Shown in pieces: positions 1 to 8,193 of a DNA stretch of 64,000 nt (position 1 is its first letter; each line of letters starts with the position of its first letter). The notes under the pieces are model-generated. The model was given only the letters and a program-made list of their open reading frames with translations, made no database searches and was not told the DNA's origin. The stretch lies in contig NZ_LT992558.1 of NCBI RefSeq assembly GCF_900258435.1, positions 1,451,014-1,515,013 on the forward strand. Direction: 5' to 3'. The position numbers and the translations under genes were made by a program. The stretch is from Carnobacterium divergens. GTDB lineage: Bacteria; Bacillota; Bacilli; Lactobacillales; Carnobacteriaceae.

Positions 1-507
1 TATCAAGGTGCTAATATGGTGATTAAAGGTCTACAAGGAATGGCTGGAGCAACTGTTATGAGTGGTGGAGCTCTTGCACCTGGAGCTGGAGCAATTGCTG
101 GCGCAGGCGCCACAGTCGGAGCTGAAGCACTGGCTCACGGTGGGCTTGTGTTTAGTAACACGATTCAGAACGGCATGGATAACATTCAGCAAATGCAAAA
201 TTCTAAAATAAAAGATCAAAGTGATTTAAAAAAATCTATTGAAGATGGAAAACCTGCAAAGAAACATACTCAACAAGTATATGATAAAAAGAAAGCTAGA
301 TTAGGATCTGAAGGTGAACCTAATTCTTCAAAAGACTTATTAAATCCAGATGGAAGTATAAAACAGAGAAGGTATTATGGTGAAGATGGAAAAGTAATAG
401 AAGATATAGATTACAATCATTCTGATGATGGATCTCATACCTTTCCTCATAGACATAAATGGGATTGGACAAATCCTAAACCTAGACAATCAGAATCTAA
501 ATATTAA
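1..507 (+). CDS. C-terminal part of a probable polymorphic (LXG-like) toxin, cut by the left edge
   Basis: The frame is open from base 1, so an upstream portion is missing. The visible 168 codons start with a Gly/Ala-rich stretch resembling the end of a pre-toxin or translocation region. A charged Lys-rich linker follows, then a compact C-terminal domain with RRYYGEDGK, DIDYNH and a His/Trp-rich FPHRHKWDW motif near the end. A variable C-terminal domain after a conserved carrier, followed at once by a small acidic gene, is the usual layout of contact-dependent or secreted toxins of Firmicutes. An ATG at 16 is open but has no convincing SD site, so I treat it as internal. Function is inferred from architecture; I cannot name the toxin family with certainty. 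Confidence 0.6.
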   Translation, partial: YQGANMVIKGLQGMAGATVMSGGALAPGAGAIAGAGATVGAEALAHGGLVFSNTIQNGMDNIQQMQNSKIKDQSDLKKSIEDGKPAKKHTQQVYDKKKARLGSEGEPNSSKDLLNPDGSIKQRRYYGEDGKVIEDIDYNHSDDGSHTFPHRHKWDWTNPKPRQSESKY

Positions 508-526
508 ATAAAGTGAGGAAATAATT

Positions 527-895
527 ATGTTACATGACAATGAAATAATATCTTATGAAGTAAATTTAACGGACAAAATAATTAAAATGACAACTAAAAC
601 TGAATCAGGAGAACAAGTTGTGGTTATTTTTAGTGAGGTTTTTGCTTATTTTTTTGAAGACCAATTATTTGGTAGTGTGATCCTTGATTTATTTGAAGCA
701 CCTTTAGACGATTTTATTGAAGGAAACATGGAAATACTAAATAAAGGGAAAGAAAACTCATGGCCTATGAGTTACAAAAAAATTGATGAACTTTCAGATA
801 AATTAAAATTAGAAAACTTTTCTTACTTCATTTTATCACCATCTTATGGCTTAGGAGGATGGGTTGTTGCTAAAAATTTAAGTATTCAAAAATAG
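527..895 (+). CDS. Candidate immunity protein for the upstream toxin
   Basis: This small acidic protein of 122 aa has no signal peptide or membrane segment. It begins 19 bp after the toxin stop, behind a good SD (AGTGAGGAAATAATT before ATG), so the two are probably co-transcribed. I do not recognise its fold. Size, acidity and position directly after a toxin C-terminal domain are the features expected of a cognate immunity protein. That role rests on context only. Confidence 0.55.
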   Translation: MLHDNEIISYEVNLTDKIIKMTTKTESGEQVVVIFSEVFAYFFEDQLFGSVILDLFEAPLDDFIEGNMEILNKGKENSWPMSYKKIDELSDKLKLENFSYFILSPSYGLGGWVVAKNLSIQK

Positions 896-1103
896 ATATA
901 GATGATTATTTAATCAAGAAAATCTCAGCTACTTTTCACAAGGAACACTTGTCTCTAAAATTTGATTTCTCAACGTTACTCAACTAGACCAATTCCTTTT
1001 CGCAATCTTTCGTTGGGAATCGGTTGAAAAACTTCGGTTAATGGCGATTATGTAAAGAATTTTAACTAGAAAATAAAAGTTTAGAGAGAGACAAAGTAAA
1101 ATG

Positions 1104-1150
1104 AAATAAACCTAATGACAACCTTACCCGTTAGTAGGTTTATTTTGCTG
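1104..1150 (+). terminator. Intrinsic terminator in the 400-bp gap after the toxin/immunity pair
   Basis: A perfect 11-bp inverted repeat (AAATAAACCTA at 1104-1114, TAGGTTTATTT at 1135-1145) with a 20-nt loop is followed by TTTT-rich sequence. The rest of the gap 896-1260 shows no coding signal. Confidence 0.6.
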
Positions 1151-1260
1151 TTTTCCTTCTTTAAGTTTTCTAACCACTCAATTTTCTACTTAATGTTGCA
1201 TAAAATCACATTTTTTTGAAATAATAGTCAGTATCTATTTATTTTTACCAAATAATCTAG

Positions 1261-1266
1261 TACAAT
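1261..1266 (+). promoter_or_regulatory. Candidate -10 box for yneF
   Basis: TACAAT lies about 35 bp before the yneF start. No good -35 box is visible at 17 bp, so support is modest. Confidence 0.4.
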
Positions 1267-1301
1267 TGATAAATGAGAAGTCTCGAAAGGAGTGAATGGA
1301 A

Positions 1302-1538
1302 ATGTCAATCGGAATTGCTATTTTATTAATTGTACTTGCTTTAGTTGCAGGTTTAGTTGGTGGGTATTTTATTGCAAGAAACTATATGATGGATTACTTT
1401 AAAAAGAATCCTCCCGTTAATGAGGATATGCTACGTATGTTGATGATGCAAATGGGTCAAAAACCGTCTGAAAAGAAAATTAAACAGATGATGGCCTCTA
1501 TGCAAGTTCAACAAGAAAAAGCGAATAAGAAAAAATAA
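1302..1538 (+). CDS. yneF: YneF family (UPF0154) small membrane protein
   Basis: This 78-aa protein has a single N-terminal transmembrane helix ([21 protein letters not shown]), followed by the conserved [32 protein letters not shown] segment that defines the YneF/UPF0154 family. Function is unknown in the family. I choose the ATG at 1302 rather than the in-frame ATG at 1296, because the SD AAAGGAG (1286-1292) is 9 nt from the former and only 3 nt from the latter. The gene is monocistronic, with a terminator directly downstream. Confidence 0.9.
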   Translation: MSIGIAILLIVLALVAGLVGGYFIARNYMMDYFKKNPPVNEDMLRMLMMQMGQKPSEKKIKQMMASMQVQQEKANKKK

Positions 1539-1571
1539 ACTCTAATTTTTTTGGAGTCTATCGATTCTTTC

Positions 1572-1602
1572 AAACGGGCAGAGGTTTTCTGTTCGTTTTT
1601 TT
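1572..1602 (+). terminator. Intrinsic terminator after yneF
   Basis: An 11-bp stem (AAACGGGCAGA / TCTGTTCGTTT, with two G-U pairs) is followed by a T run. Confidence 0.8.
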
Positions 1603-1719
1603 GTTGCAATAAACCACAAATTAAATGTATTTAGCTAAAAAGTGCGAATAGTTCTAATGATTAAGCACTTCTCTAAGTTGAATTTGAATATAAAAGAAAT
1701 AGGTAGGTGAAAGAAACGA

Positions 1720-3471
1720 ATGGGAATTTTTAAAAAGTTAGGTTGGTTTTTTAAACAAGAAAAAAAATCATATATAATTGGTATTTTCTTTTTAATTTTA
1801 GTGGCACTAGTTCAATTGGTCCCACCACGAATTATTGGAGTAGTTGTGGATGAAATCGCAGCTGGAAAAATGACGGCACATTCGTTAACAAAATGGTTGA
1901 TTATTTTAGTAGCAGCAGCAATTGCACAATATATTTTCCGCTATATTTGGCGAGTGAATATTTGGGGAACTGCTGCAAAATTAGAACGAACCTTACGAAC
2001 GAATTTATTTAAACATTTTACACAGATGGATCATGTCTTTTTTCAAAAGTATCGCACAGGGGATTTGATGGCACATGCGACGAACGACTTATCTGCGATT
2101 CAAATGGTAGCTGGTGGTGGAATTTTAACATTGGCGGATTCAATGATTACAGGAGGCGCTACAATTGTTGCAATGGCGTTATTTGTTGATTGGCGCTTAA
2201 CACTGATTGCATTGATTCCTTTACCCCTCCTAGCCGTAGCTTCACGTATCTTAGGGCAAAAGCTACATGTTCGCTTTAGAAGTGCGCAGGCGGCCTTTTC
2301 TAGCATGAATGATAAGACACAAGAAAGTATCAGTGGGATTAAAGTAATTAAAACTTTTGGGCAAGAACAAGAAGATGTAGCTGATTTTAAAAAACAAACA
2401 GATAATGTGGTTGGGAAAAATAAAAAAGTTTATTTAGTCGACTCATTATTTGACCCTGCAATTACATTTATTATGGGTATATCGTATGTACTAACCATTG
2501 TTTTAGGCGGGAATTTTGTAATGAATGGAACGATTTCAATTGGACAATTAATTTCATTTATTAGTTATATTGCGATGTTAATTTGGCCGATGTTTGCAAT
2601 TGGTCGTTTATTTAATATTTTAGAGCGAGGCAGTGCGAGCTATGACCGCGTTCAAGAGTTATTAAATGAAACGTCTGAAATTATTGAAAATCCTAATGCG
2701 ATTACTACACCAGTACAGGGCAAAATTGACTACCGAGTTGATGCATTTAACTATCCAGAAGATGATTCCATAGCCTTAAACCATATTCATTTTGAGATTG
2801 ATAAAGGCAACACTCTGGGACTTGTTGGGAAAACAGGGGCAGGTAAAACAACAATCTTTAAGCTCTTGTTAAGAGAATATGATGGTTATAATGGTCGAAT
2901 TCAGTTTGGAAAAGCAGATATTCGTGAGTATTCCTTAAATGCTTTGTTGCACGGAATTGGTTATGTACCTCAAGACCAATTTTTGTTTTCAACTACCATA
3001 AAAGAAAATATTCGTTTTGCTGATCCAACGCTAAGTGATGAGGAAGTTGTGAAGGCAGCGAAGTTAACGGCGATTCATGAAGATATTTTAGCAATGCCAG
3101 AAGGATACGATACTCTAGTAGGGGAACGTGGGGTTTCATTATCTGGTGGACAAAAGCAACGTATTTCAATTGCAAGAGCGCTCATTACAAATCCTGAACT
3201 TTTAATTTTAGATGATGCCTTATCAGCAGTGGATGCTAAAACCGAAGAAGCGATATTGTCAGCTTTAAAAAAAGAACGTAGTGATCAAACGACCATTATT
3301 GCCGCTCATCGAATTAGTAGTGTGATGCATGCAGAAGAAGTGATTGTGATTGATGAGGGAGAGATTGTCGAACGAGGCAATCATAGTGAATTGATTCAAT
3401 TAGATGGTTGGTACAAAAAAATGTATGAAAAACAACAATTAGAAGCAAAACTGGAAGGAGGAGCAAACTAA
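1720..3471 (+). CDS. ABC exporter half-transporter with degenerate catalytic site (BmrC/LmrC/YheI-like)
   Basis: The 583-aa protein is a fused type IV exporter subunit: an N-terminal six-helix transmembrane domain (about residues 15-310) and a C-terminal ATPase domain. Visible motifs are Walker A GKTGAGKTT near residue 370, signature LSGGQKQR near 474 and Walker B LLILDDALSAVDA near 494. The residue after the Walker B aspartate is Asp, not the catalytic Glu. This marks the non-hydrolysing site of heterodimeric multidrug exporters such as LmrCD and BmrCD. Its stop overlaps the start of the next gene (TAATG), which encodes the partner. The likely role is drug or lipid efflux; the substrate is not deducible. 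Confidence 0.88.
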   Translation: MGIFKKLGWFFKQEKKSYIIGIFFLILVALVQLVPPRIIGVVVDEIAAGKMTAHSLTKWLIILVAAAIAQYIFRYIWRVNIWGTAAKLERTLRTNLFKHFTQMDHVFFQKYRTGDLMAHATNDLSAIQMVAGGGILTLADSMITGGATIVAMALFVDWRLTLIALIPLPLLAVASRILGQKLHVRFRSAQAAFSSMNDKTQESISGIKVIKTFGQEQEDVADFKKQTDNVVGKNKKVYLVDSLFDPAITFIMGISYVLTIVLGGNFVMNGTISIGQLISFISYIAMLIWPMFAIGRLFNILERGSASYDRVQELLNETSEIIENPNAITTPVQGKIDYRVDAFNYPEDDSIALNHIHFEIDKGNTLGLVGKTGAGKTTIFKLLLREYDGYNGRIQFGKADIREYSLNALLHGIGYVPQDQFLFSTTIKENIRFADPTLSDEEVVKAAKLTAIHEDILAMPEGYDTLVGERGVSLSGGQKQRISIARALITNPELLILDDALSAVDAKTEEAILSALKKERSDQTTIIAAHRISSVMHAEEVIVIDEGEIVERGNHSELIQLDGWYKKMYEKQQLEAKLEGGAN

Positions 3472-5249
3472 TGGAAAAATCAGATTGGTCCAAATCCATT
3501 CCACTTAAAGAACAATTTCAAATCATCAAACGAATGTTTTATTATGCGAAGCCGTATAAAAAGCAATTTTTTATCGCGATCTTTTGGGGTGCTTGTTTAG
3601 CAGTTATCAATGTCATGTTACCTAAAATATTACAAGTCTTTATGGATGATTATTTGACTACAAAAACAGCTACATCTCAAGTGATTTTAACCTTTGCAGC
3701 TCTTTATTTTGGTGTTACTTTAGTCAAAATCGTTGTTTGGTTCTTGCAAATGTACCTCTACCAAATGGCGACAGAAAAAACTGTTCAAAATATTCGGAAT
3801 CAATTGTTTGAAAAATTGCATACACTAGGAATGCGATATTTCGACCAAACACCAGCAGGATCAATTGTTTCAAGAGTGACGAACGATACCGAAACAATTA
3901 AAGACTTTTGGGGCGTGTATTTAACCGTCTTACAAGGATTGTTTGCAATTGTATCAGCTTTTACAGCCATGTTTTTATTAAATCGAACCATTGCGTTATG
4001 GTGTTTGCTATTTTTACCAGTTTTATTAGTTATTGTCTGGTATTACCAACGCTTTAGCTCAAAAGTCTATCGTGGCATGCGAGAAAAATTAAGTCAGTTA
4101 AATACTAAATTAAATGAATCAATTTCTGGTATGAGCATTATTCAACAATTTAGACAGGAAAAACGATTGCAGAAAGAATTTAATGAAACCAATGAATCAT
4201 ACTATAAATCAAGAGTCGCAATGGTAAAAACAAATGCTCTGTTATTAGGACCAATCATTAATTTATTGTATACCTTCTCATTAGCGGTTGTGTTAGGATT
4301 TTTTGGGTATGATGCCTTAAGAGAACCCGTTAGTGTCGGAGTGATTTACGCATTTATTTCTTACGTTCAAAGCTTCTTTAATCCAATGACAAATATGATG
4401 GATAATTTGAGTATTTTTCAAGACGGTATGGTTTCTAGTGGGCGTGTTTTAAGAGTGATGGACAATCAAGAACTAAGCCCAGCTCAAAATCAACAGGCAG
4501 ATGAAACCATCCAAGACGCTAAAATTGAATTTAAAGATGTAAGTTTTTCTTATGATGGAGAACACAATGTACTGCATCATATTAGTTTTACTGCAAATCC
4601 AGGCGAGACAGTAGCTTTAGTAGGCCATACTGGAAGTGGAAAAAGTTCAATTATTAATGTCATGATGCGCTTTTACGAGTTCTATGAAGGAGACATTTTA
4701 ATTGATGGAAAATCAATTAAAAACTATCCTATTACAGAACTTCGTCAAAAAATGGGACTTGTTCTTCAAGATTCCTTCTTATTTTATGGCAATATTAAAA
4801 ATAATATTCGGTTGATGAATCCGTTAATTAGTGATGCGGCAATTGAAGATGCGGCTCGCTTTGTACAGGCAGATACGTTTATCAATCAACTGCCGAATAA
4901 TTATGAAGCAAAAGTAATTGAACGCGGAGCTAGTTATTCAAGTGGGCAAAGACAACTAATTTCATTTGCCAGAACGATTGTGACTGATCCTAAAATTCTA
5001 GTATTAGATGAAGCAACTGCTAATATTGATACAGAAACAGAAACTCTGATTCAAGAGGGATTAAAAAAAATGCGTAAAGGTCGTACGACAATTGCAATTG
5101 CTCATCGACTCTCTACAATTCGTGATGCTAATTTAATCTTAGTATTGGATCATGGCGAAATCATTGAACGAGGGACCCATGATGAATTAATTGAGTATGG
5201 TGGAGTTTATTATGATATGTATCGTCTTCAAAATAGTGATGAAAGTTAA
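3471..5249 (+). CDS. ABC exporter half-transporter, catalytic partner (BmrD/LmrD/YheH-like)
   Basis: This 592-aa partner of the preceding gene has the same layout: about six transmembrane helices, then an ATPase domain. It carries Walker A GHTGSGKSS near residue 385 and a full Walker B with Glu (ILVLDEATANID, about 510). Its signature is degenerate (YSSGQRQ instead of LSGGQ). The pairing is complementary: one subunit supplies the good signature and the other the good Walker B, as in asymmetric heterodimers. Translational coupling through the 1-bp overlap suggests 1:1 synthesis. A strong terminator follows. Confidence 0.88.
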   Translation: MEKSDWSKSIPLKEQFQIIKRMFYYAKPYKKQFFIAIFWGACLAVINVMLPKILQVFMDDYLTTKTATSQVILTFAALYFGVTLVKIVVWFLQMYLYQMATEKTVQNIRNQLFEKLHTLGMRYFDQTPAGSIVSRVTNDTETIKDFWGVYLTVLQGLFAIVSAFTAMFLLNRTIALWCLLFLPVLLVIVWYYQRFSSKVYRGMREKLSQLNTKLNESISGMSIIQQFRQEKRLQKEFNETNESYYKSRVAMVKTNALLLGPIINLLYTFSLAVVLGFFGYDALREPVSVGVIYAFISYVQSFFNPMTNMMDNLSIFQDGMVSSGRVLRVMDNQELSPAQNQQADETIQDAKIEFKDVSFSYDGEHNVLHHISFTANPGETVALVGHTGSGKSSIINVMMRFYEFYEGDILIDGKSIKNYPITELRQKMGLVLQDSFLFYGNIKNNIRLMNPLISDAAIEDAARFVQADTFINQLPNNYEAKVIERGASYSSGQRQLISFARTIVTDPKILVLDEATANIDTETETLIQEGLKKMRKGRTTIAIAHRLSTIRDANLILVLDHGEIIERGTHDELIEYGGVYYDMYRLQNSDES

Positions 5250-5270
5250 TTTATAGATTATAAAAAGGAG

Positions 5271-5298
5271 GGGTTGGTTTTTTAACCAATCCTTTTTT
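5271..5298 (+). terminator. Intrinsic terminator after the ABC exporter pair
   Basis: Stem GGGTTGGTT / AACCAATCC with a short T loop, followed by TTTTTT. Confidence 0.85.
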
Positions 5299-5384
5299 GT
5301 TGAAATGATGACAATTAGATGGGAAATTGAATTTTTTATAAACTAAATCAGTTTTTGTCTTGTTCATTCAACTAAGAGTCAAAC

Positions 5385-5440
5385 AAAAAAACTTCTTCAA
5401 ACAAGAGCACTCCCATGTCTTCTGTTTGAAAAAGTTTTTT
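5385..5440. terminator. Long hairpin between convergent genes, probable bidirectional terminator
   Basis: AAAAAACTTCTTCAAACA pairs with TGTTTGAAAAAGTTTTTT with one mismatch and a bulge. It is flanked by A and T tracts on both sides and overlaps the stop codon of the minus-strand gene. Confidence 0.65.
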
Positions 5441-6269
5441 ATGAATGATTCAATGAATGTTTGGTATCTTTTGATGTTTCAGAGCTAGCATGTTTCCAAC
5501 AGATACGGCCTTTTTGACAATCGTTCTCAAAAAAAGCGTAGTCTATAATGTCACCTTCTTTAATGAAAAAAGGTTCAGTATCCCAATCATTTAGTAAAAA
5601 TTTCATGGTTTGATTTTGATGTGTAATCGTAGGGAAATCCATTGTTGAATCAAAATAGAAACGATGGATTGTAGGATCAAATTTTACAATGCACTGATTT
5701 AATTGTAGGCGTTTTTCGCCTTCGTTACCAAGCGCACGTTCAAGAACTCTATAGTCGTATTTATTCCGTTTCGTTTCAGGGGTTTTAAAAAGTAACGTTG
5801 CCTCAATAGAGTCATTGTGATTTAAGCCTTGGCTTCGAATTACTGATTCAGGTACATAAACATTATTGTGAGGAGTTAAGAAGCCACCCTTTAATTGACG
5901 ATTGAGTTTTCCAATGTAGGTTCGTCCTTGTTTTTTTCGCAATGGATTTTTTTCTTGAATAATACTTTTAGGATTGATTGACTGTTTTGAAGAAAATGTA
6001 TTTATTTCGTCATCACTGTTAACTAACCAAGAAAAACTTAAATCAGTAGCTTTCTCATAGGGCGTATTTTTTAATTCAATCAGGGGTTCATGTGGCATTG
6101 CTTGAGTCGTTTCTAAAGTAACCTCTAAGTTGAGAGCATGACCATTTTCTAAAAAGCCTATATAGTGTCCAAATGCGCTACAAGTACTATGTACATTCGA
6201 TTCATCTAGGTTTTTAACGAGATCAGCTAACTCTTTTTTTATGCTGGAAATCAGTTCTTTACTTAACAT
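5439..6269 (-). CDS. Hypothetical protein of unknown family
   Basis: The 276-aa soluble protein has no signal peptide or membrane helix. An N-terminal segment (about 1-90) has Cys-His-containing CSAFGHYIGF. A basic central linker follows (about 105-125), then a second half with a YDYRVLERALGNEGEKR segment and an acidic beta-rich end. I do not recognise the family. ATG at 6269 is preferred over GTG at 6272 because AGGAG then sits 7 nt upstream. It is monocistronic, with its own promoter. Confidence 0.7.
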   Translation of the reverse strand: MLSKELISSIKKELADLVKNLDESNVHSTCSAFGHYIGFLENGHALNLEVTLETTQAMPHEPLIELKNTPYEKATDLSFSWLVNSDDEINTFSSKQSINPKSIIQEKNPLRKKQGRTYIGKLNRQLKGGFLTPHNNVYVPESVIRSQGLNHNDSIEATLLFKTPETKRNKYDYRVLERALGNEGEKRLQLNQCIVKFDPTIHRFYFDSTMDFPTITHQNQTMKFLLNDWDTEPFFIKEGDIIDYAFFENDCQKGRICWKHASSETSKDTKHSLNHS

Positions 6270-6292
6270 CACGATACTCCTTTTTTTATTTA

Positions 6293-6320
6293 ATTATAGC
6301 ATGTATTTAATAAAATGTAA
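6293..6320 (-). promoter_or_regulatory. Promoter of the minus-strand hypothetical gene
   Basis: Read on the minus strand: TTACAT (6315-6320), 16 bp, TATAAT (6293-6298), with a TG two bases before the -10 box. Confidence 0.65.
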
Positions 6321-6412
6321 CACTAAAGGTATTTGATTCTATTTATTTATTTCGGAAAGTAAAAGTATTTCAAGGATTATATAATATCAATATTTTAAAA
6401 ATAAATAAAGTT

Positions 6413-6432
6413 TTATGTCTTATAAGACATAA
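6413..6432. promoter_or_regulatory. Perfect 20-bp palindrome, candidate operator
   Basis: TTATGTCTTATAAGACATAA is perfectly self-complementary. It lies in the divergent region, about 35 bp before a -10-like TATACT (6468-6473) of the downstream DUF218 gene. The symmetry suggests a dimeric repressor site; no regulator can be assigned. Confidence 0.5.
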
Positions 6433-6514
6433 CAATAGTAACGCTAGGATTTTAATGGAGCTTTGTGTATACTAATAATAAGAATTTAGCAAGTAAATTG
6501 AAGGAGTTAACAAC

Positions 6515-7297
6515 ATGACGATAGATCAATTAGTATCTGATTTAAATAAACTAATTCGTTTTTTAGCTTATCGAAATATAGCGGAATTATCAAAAGAAGC
6601 CTTTGAAAATAAATATGGAAAGAAAAAAATTGAGACGCTTGTTTTAGCTGGAAATGGCTTGCCATATACAAGTGAAGTCATCGCTAATAGTTACCGTCAA
6701 GGTTTAGTAGACAAAATTATCTTAACAGGTGGGGTAGGTCATACAACAGATTTGCTTCGAGAATTAATGGCAAATCATCCTATCTATCAAAAAATTGATG
6801 CAACAAATAAATCAGAAGCAGAATTGTTTCAAGAGATGCTTGTTCAATATGAATCGATTCCAGCTACTGCGATTTTTATTGAAACTACGTCTACAAATGG
6901 TGGCGAAAATGCAATGGAAGCTCGAAAAGTTATAGAAAGTGTCATGGAAGTTCCCGAAGAAATTCTCTTAATTCAAGATCCTACAATGCAAAGAAGGGCA
7001 GATGCTTGTTTTAGAAAATATTTTGCGAACACTAAGATAATTAATTATGCTCCATTTATTCCATTGGTAGAAAAAAAAGGAATGGAAGTATGCTTTAAAG
7101 AAACGAAAGGAGTAACTCATTGGGAGATGACGCGCTTTTTATCATTAGTGATGGGAGAATTTCCAAGGTTAGCAGATACGCCAGAAGGCTATGGTCCCAA
7201 TGGTCAAAAATTCCAAGCCTACGTGAAGATACCTCATTCTGTTGAAGCGGCGTATTTACGAATAAAAGAGCGTTATCCAACAGTAGGAAGAAAATAA
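6515..7297 (+). CDS. YdcF-like DUF218 family protein
   Basis: The 260-aa protein has the DUF218 core: VLAGNGLPYTSEVIANSYRQG (about 43-63), ILTGGVGH, a family-type ETTSTNGGENA segment and MQRRADACF in the second half. The family includes YdcF, SanA and ElyC, some linked to envelope homeostasis. This member has no N-terminal membrane anchor and resembles soluble YdcF. The SD (GAAGGAG) is well placed before the ATG. It shares a bidirectional terminator with convergent plsC. The biochemical role is unknown. Confidence 0.8.
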   Translation: MTIDQLVSDLNKLIRFLAYRNIAELSKEAFENKYGKKKIETLVLAGNGLPYTSEVIANSYRQGLVDKIILTGGVGHTTDLLRELMANHPIYQKIDATNKSEAELFQEMLVQYESIPATAIFIETTSTNGGENAMEARKVIESVMEVPEEILLIQDPTMQRRADACFRKYFANTKIINYAPFIPLVEKKGMEVCFKETKGVTHWEMTRFLSLVMGEFPRLADTPEGYGPNGQKFQAYVKIPHSVEAAYLRIKERYPTVGRK

Positions 7298-7342
7298 AAA
7301 AAGCGTTAAATTTAGCTAGTTAAGGCTAAATTTAATGCTTTT
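7297..7342. terminator. Bidirectional terminator between the DUF218 gene and plsC
   Basis: GCGTTAAATTTAGC pairs with GCTAAATTTAATGC. An A tract lies before the stem and a T tract after it, so it can serve both convergent genes. Confidence 0.85.
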
Positions 7343-7348
7343 AAAAAA

Positions 7349-7975
7349 TTACTTTTTTGGTTCGTATTTAAAAGTTGGATCAATTTCTTGATCTAATTGG
7401 TCGAAGGCACGTTGCATTTGATCTTCAATCAACTTTAAGCTTTCTTTATCTAACTTCATTTTGCGATCAATGTAAATCGGTTCCCCAAAATTAACTGTTA
7501 CGGGCTTGCGAGAAAGCAATCCTTTAATGGTTAAAGGACCTTGGAAGACTGCTGGAACTAATGGAACCCCACTTAATTTAGCAATTGTAGCAGCGCCTCC
7601 TTTTAGTTCAGAAGAGTGTCTGGTACCACTAGGGAACATAATCAGACTTAATTCTCCTTCTTTTAAAATTTTCACTGGCTTCTTAATGACGCTAGGTCCT
7701 GGGTTTTCACGATTTACTGGAAAGGCGTTAGCATGAAGCATAATCCAACGTAGGAGTGGATTTTTAAATAACTCTTCTTTAGCCATAAATGAAAAACATT
7801 TTGGACTACCTGCCAGAGCGAAATAAATAGGATCAAACCAGGTTCGATGGGGTCCTACTAAAATATAAGAACCTTCAGTTGGAATTCGTTCTTTGTGCTG
7901 ATAACGAGAATTTCCATTTAAAACAAATACTACAAAACGAGCCACTTGGCGAATAAAACGATAGAACAATTGCAC
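7349..7975 (-). CDS. plsC: 1-acyl-sn-glycerol-3-phosphate acyltransferase
   Basis: The 208-aa PlsC-type acyltransferase would convert lysophosphatidate to phosphatidate at the membrane in phospholipid synthesis. The catalytic HX4D motif is HRTWFDP (about residues 43-49). The substrate motif FPSGTRH (about 115-121) corresponds to FPEGTRS with Glu changed to Ser. A hydrophobic N-terminus may associate with the membrane. The start is probably GTG at 7975, with a weak AAAGG 5 nt upstream; TTG two codons later is an alternative. Cytidylyltransferase cdsA, the next step of the pathway, is also present in this window. Confidence 0.88.
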   Translation of the reverse strand: MQLFYRFIRQVARFVVFVLNGNSRYQHKERIPTEGSYILVGPHRTWFDPIYFALAGSPKCFSFMAKEELFKNPLLRWIMLHANAFPVNRENPGPSVIKKPVKILKEGELSLIMFPSGTRHSSELKGGAATIAKLSGVPLVPAVFQGPLTIKGLLSRKPVTVNFGEPIYIDRKMKLDKESLKLIEDQMQRAFDQLDQEIDPTFKYEPKK

Positions 7976-8193
7976 TCAACCTTTCGTATTTAAATAAAAT
8001 GATTATTTAAGCAATAGTAATTTTAAGAAAGCGACCTATTAAAAAGTCGTTTTATAGTTAATAGTATGCAAGAAAAGCTAGCAGATAGCAAGTGTTTAAT
8101 TTGAAAAACAGTCCGTTTCAATGGAAAATAAACACTCCGTTTTAAAGTGGATTTTTGGTATACTAAATAGGATAAAGACAGGAGTTAAAAAGG

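Noticed and set aside
5439-6269. Unknown gene considered as a restriction or nuclease protein
   Set aside because: No catalytic motif (PD-ExK, HNH, GIY-YIG) was visible, so no function is assigned.
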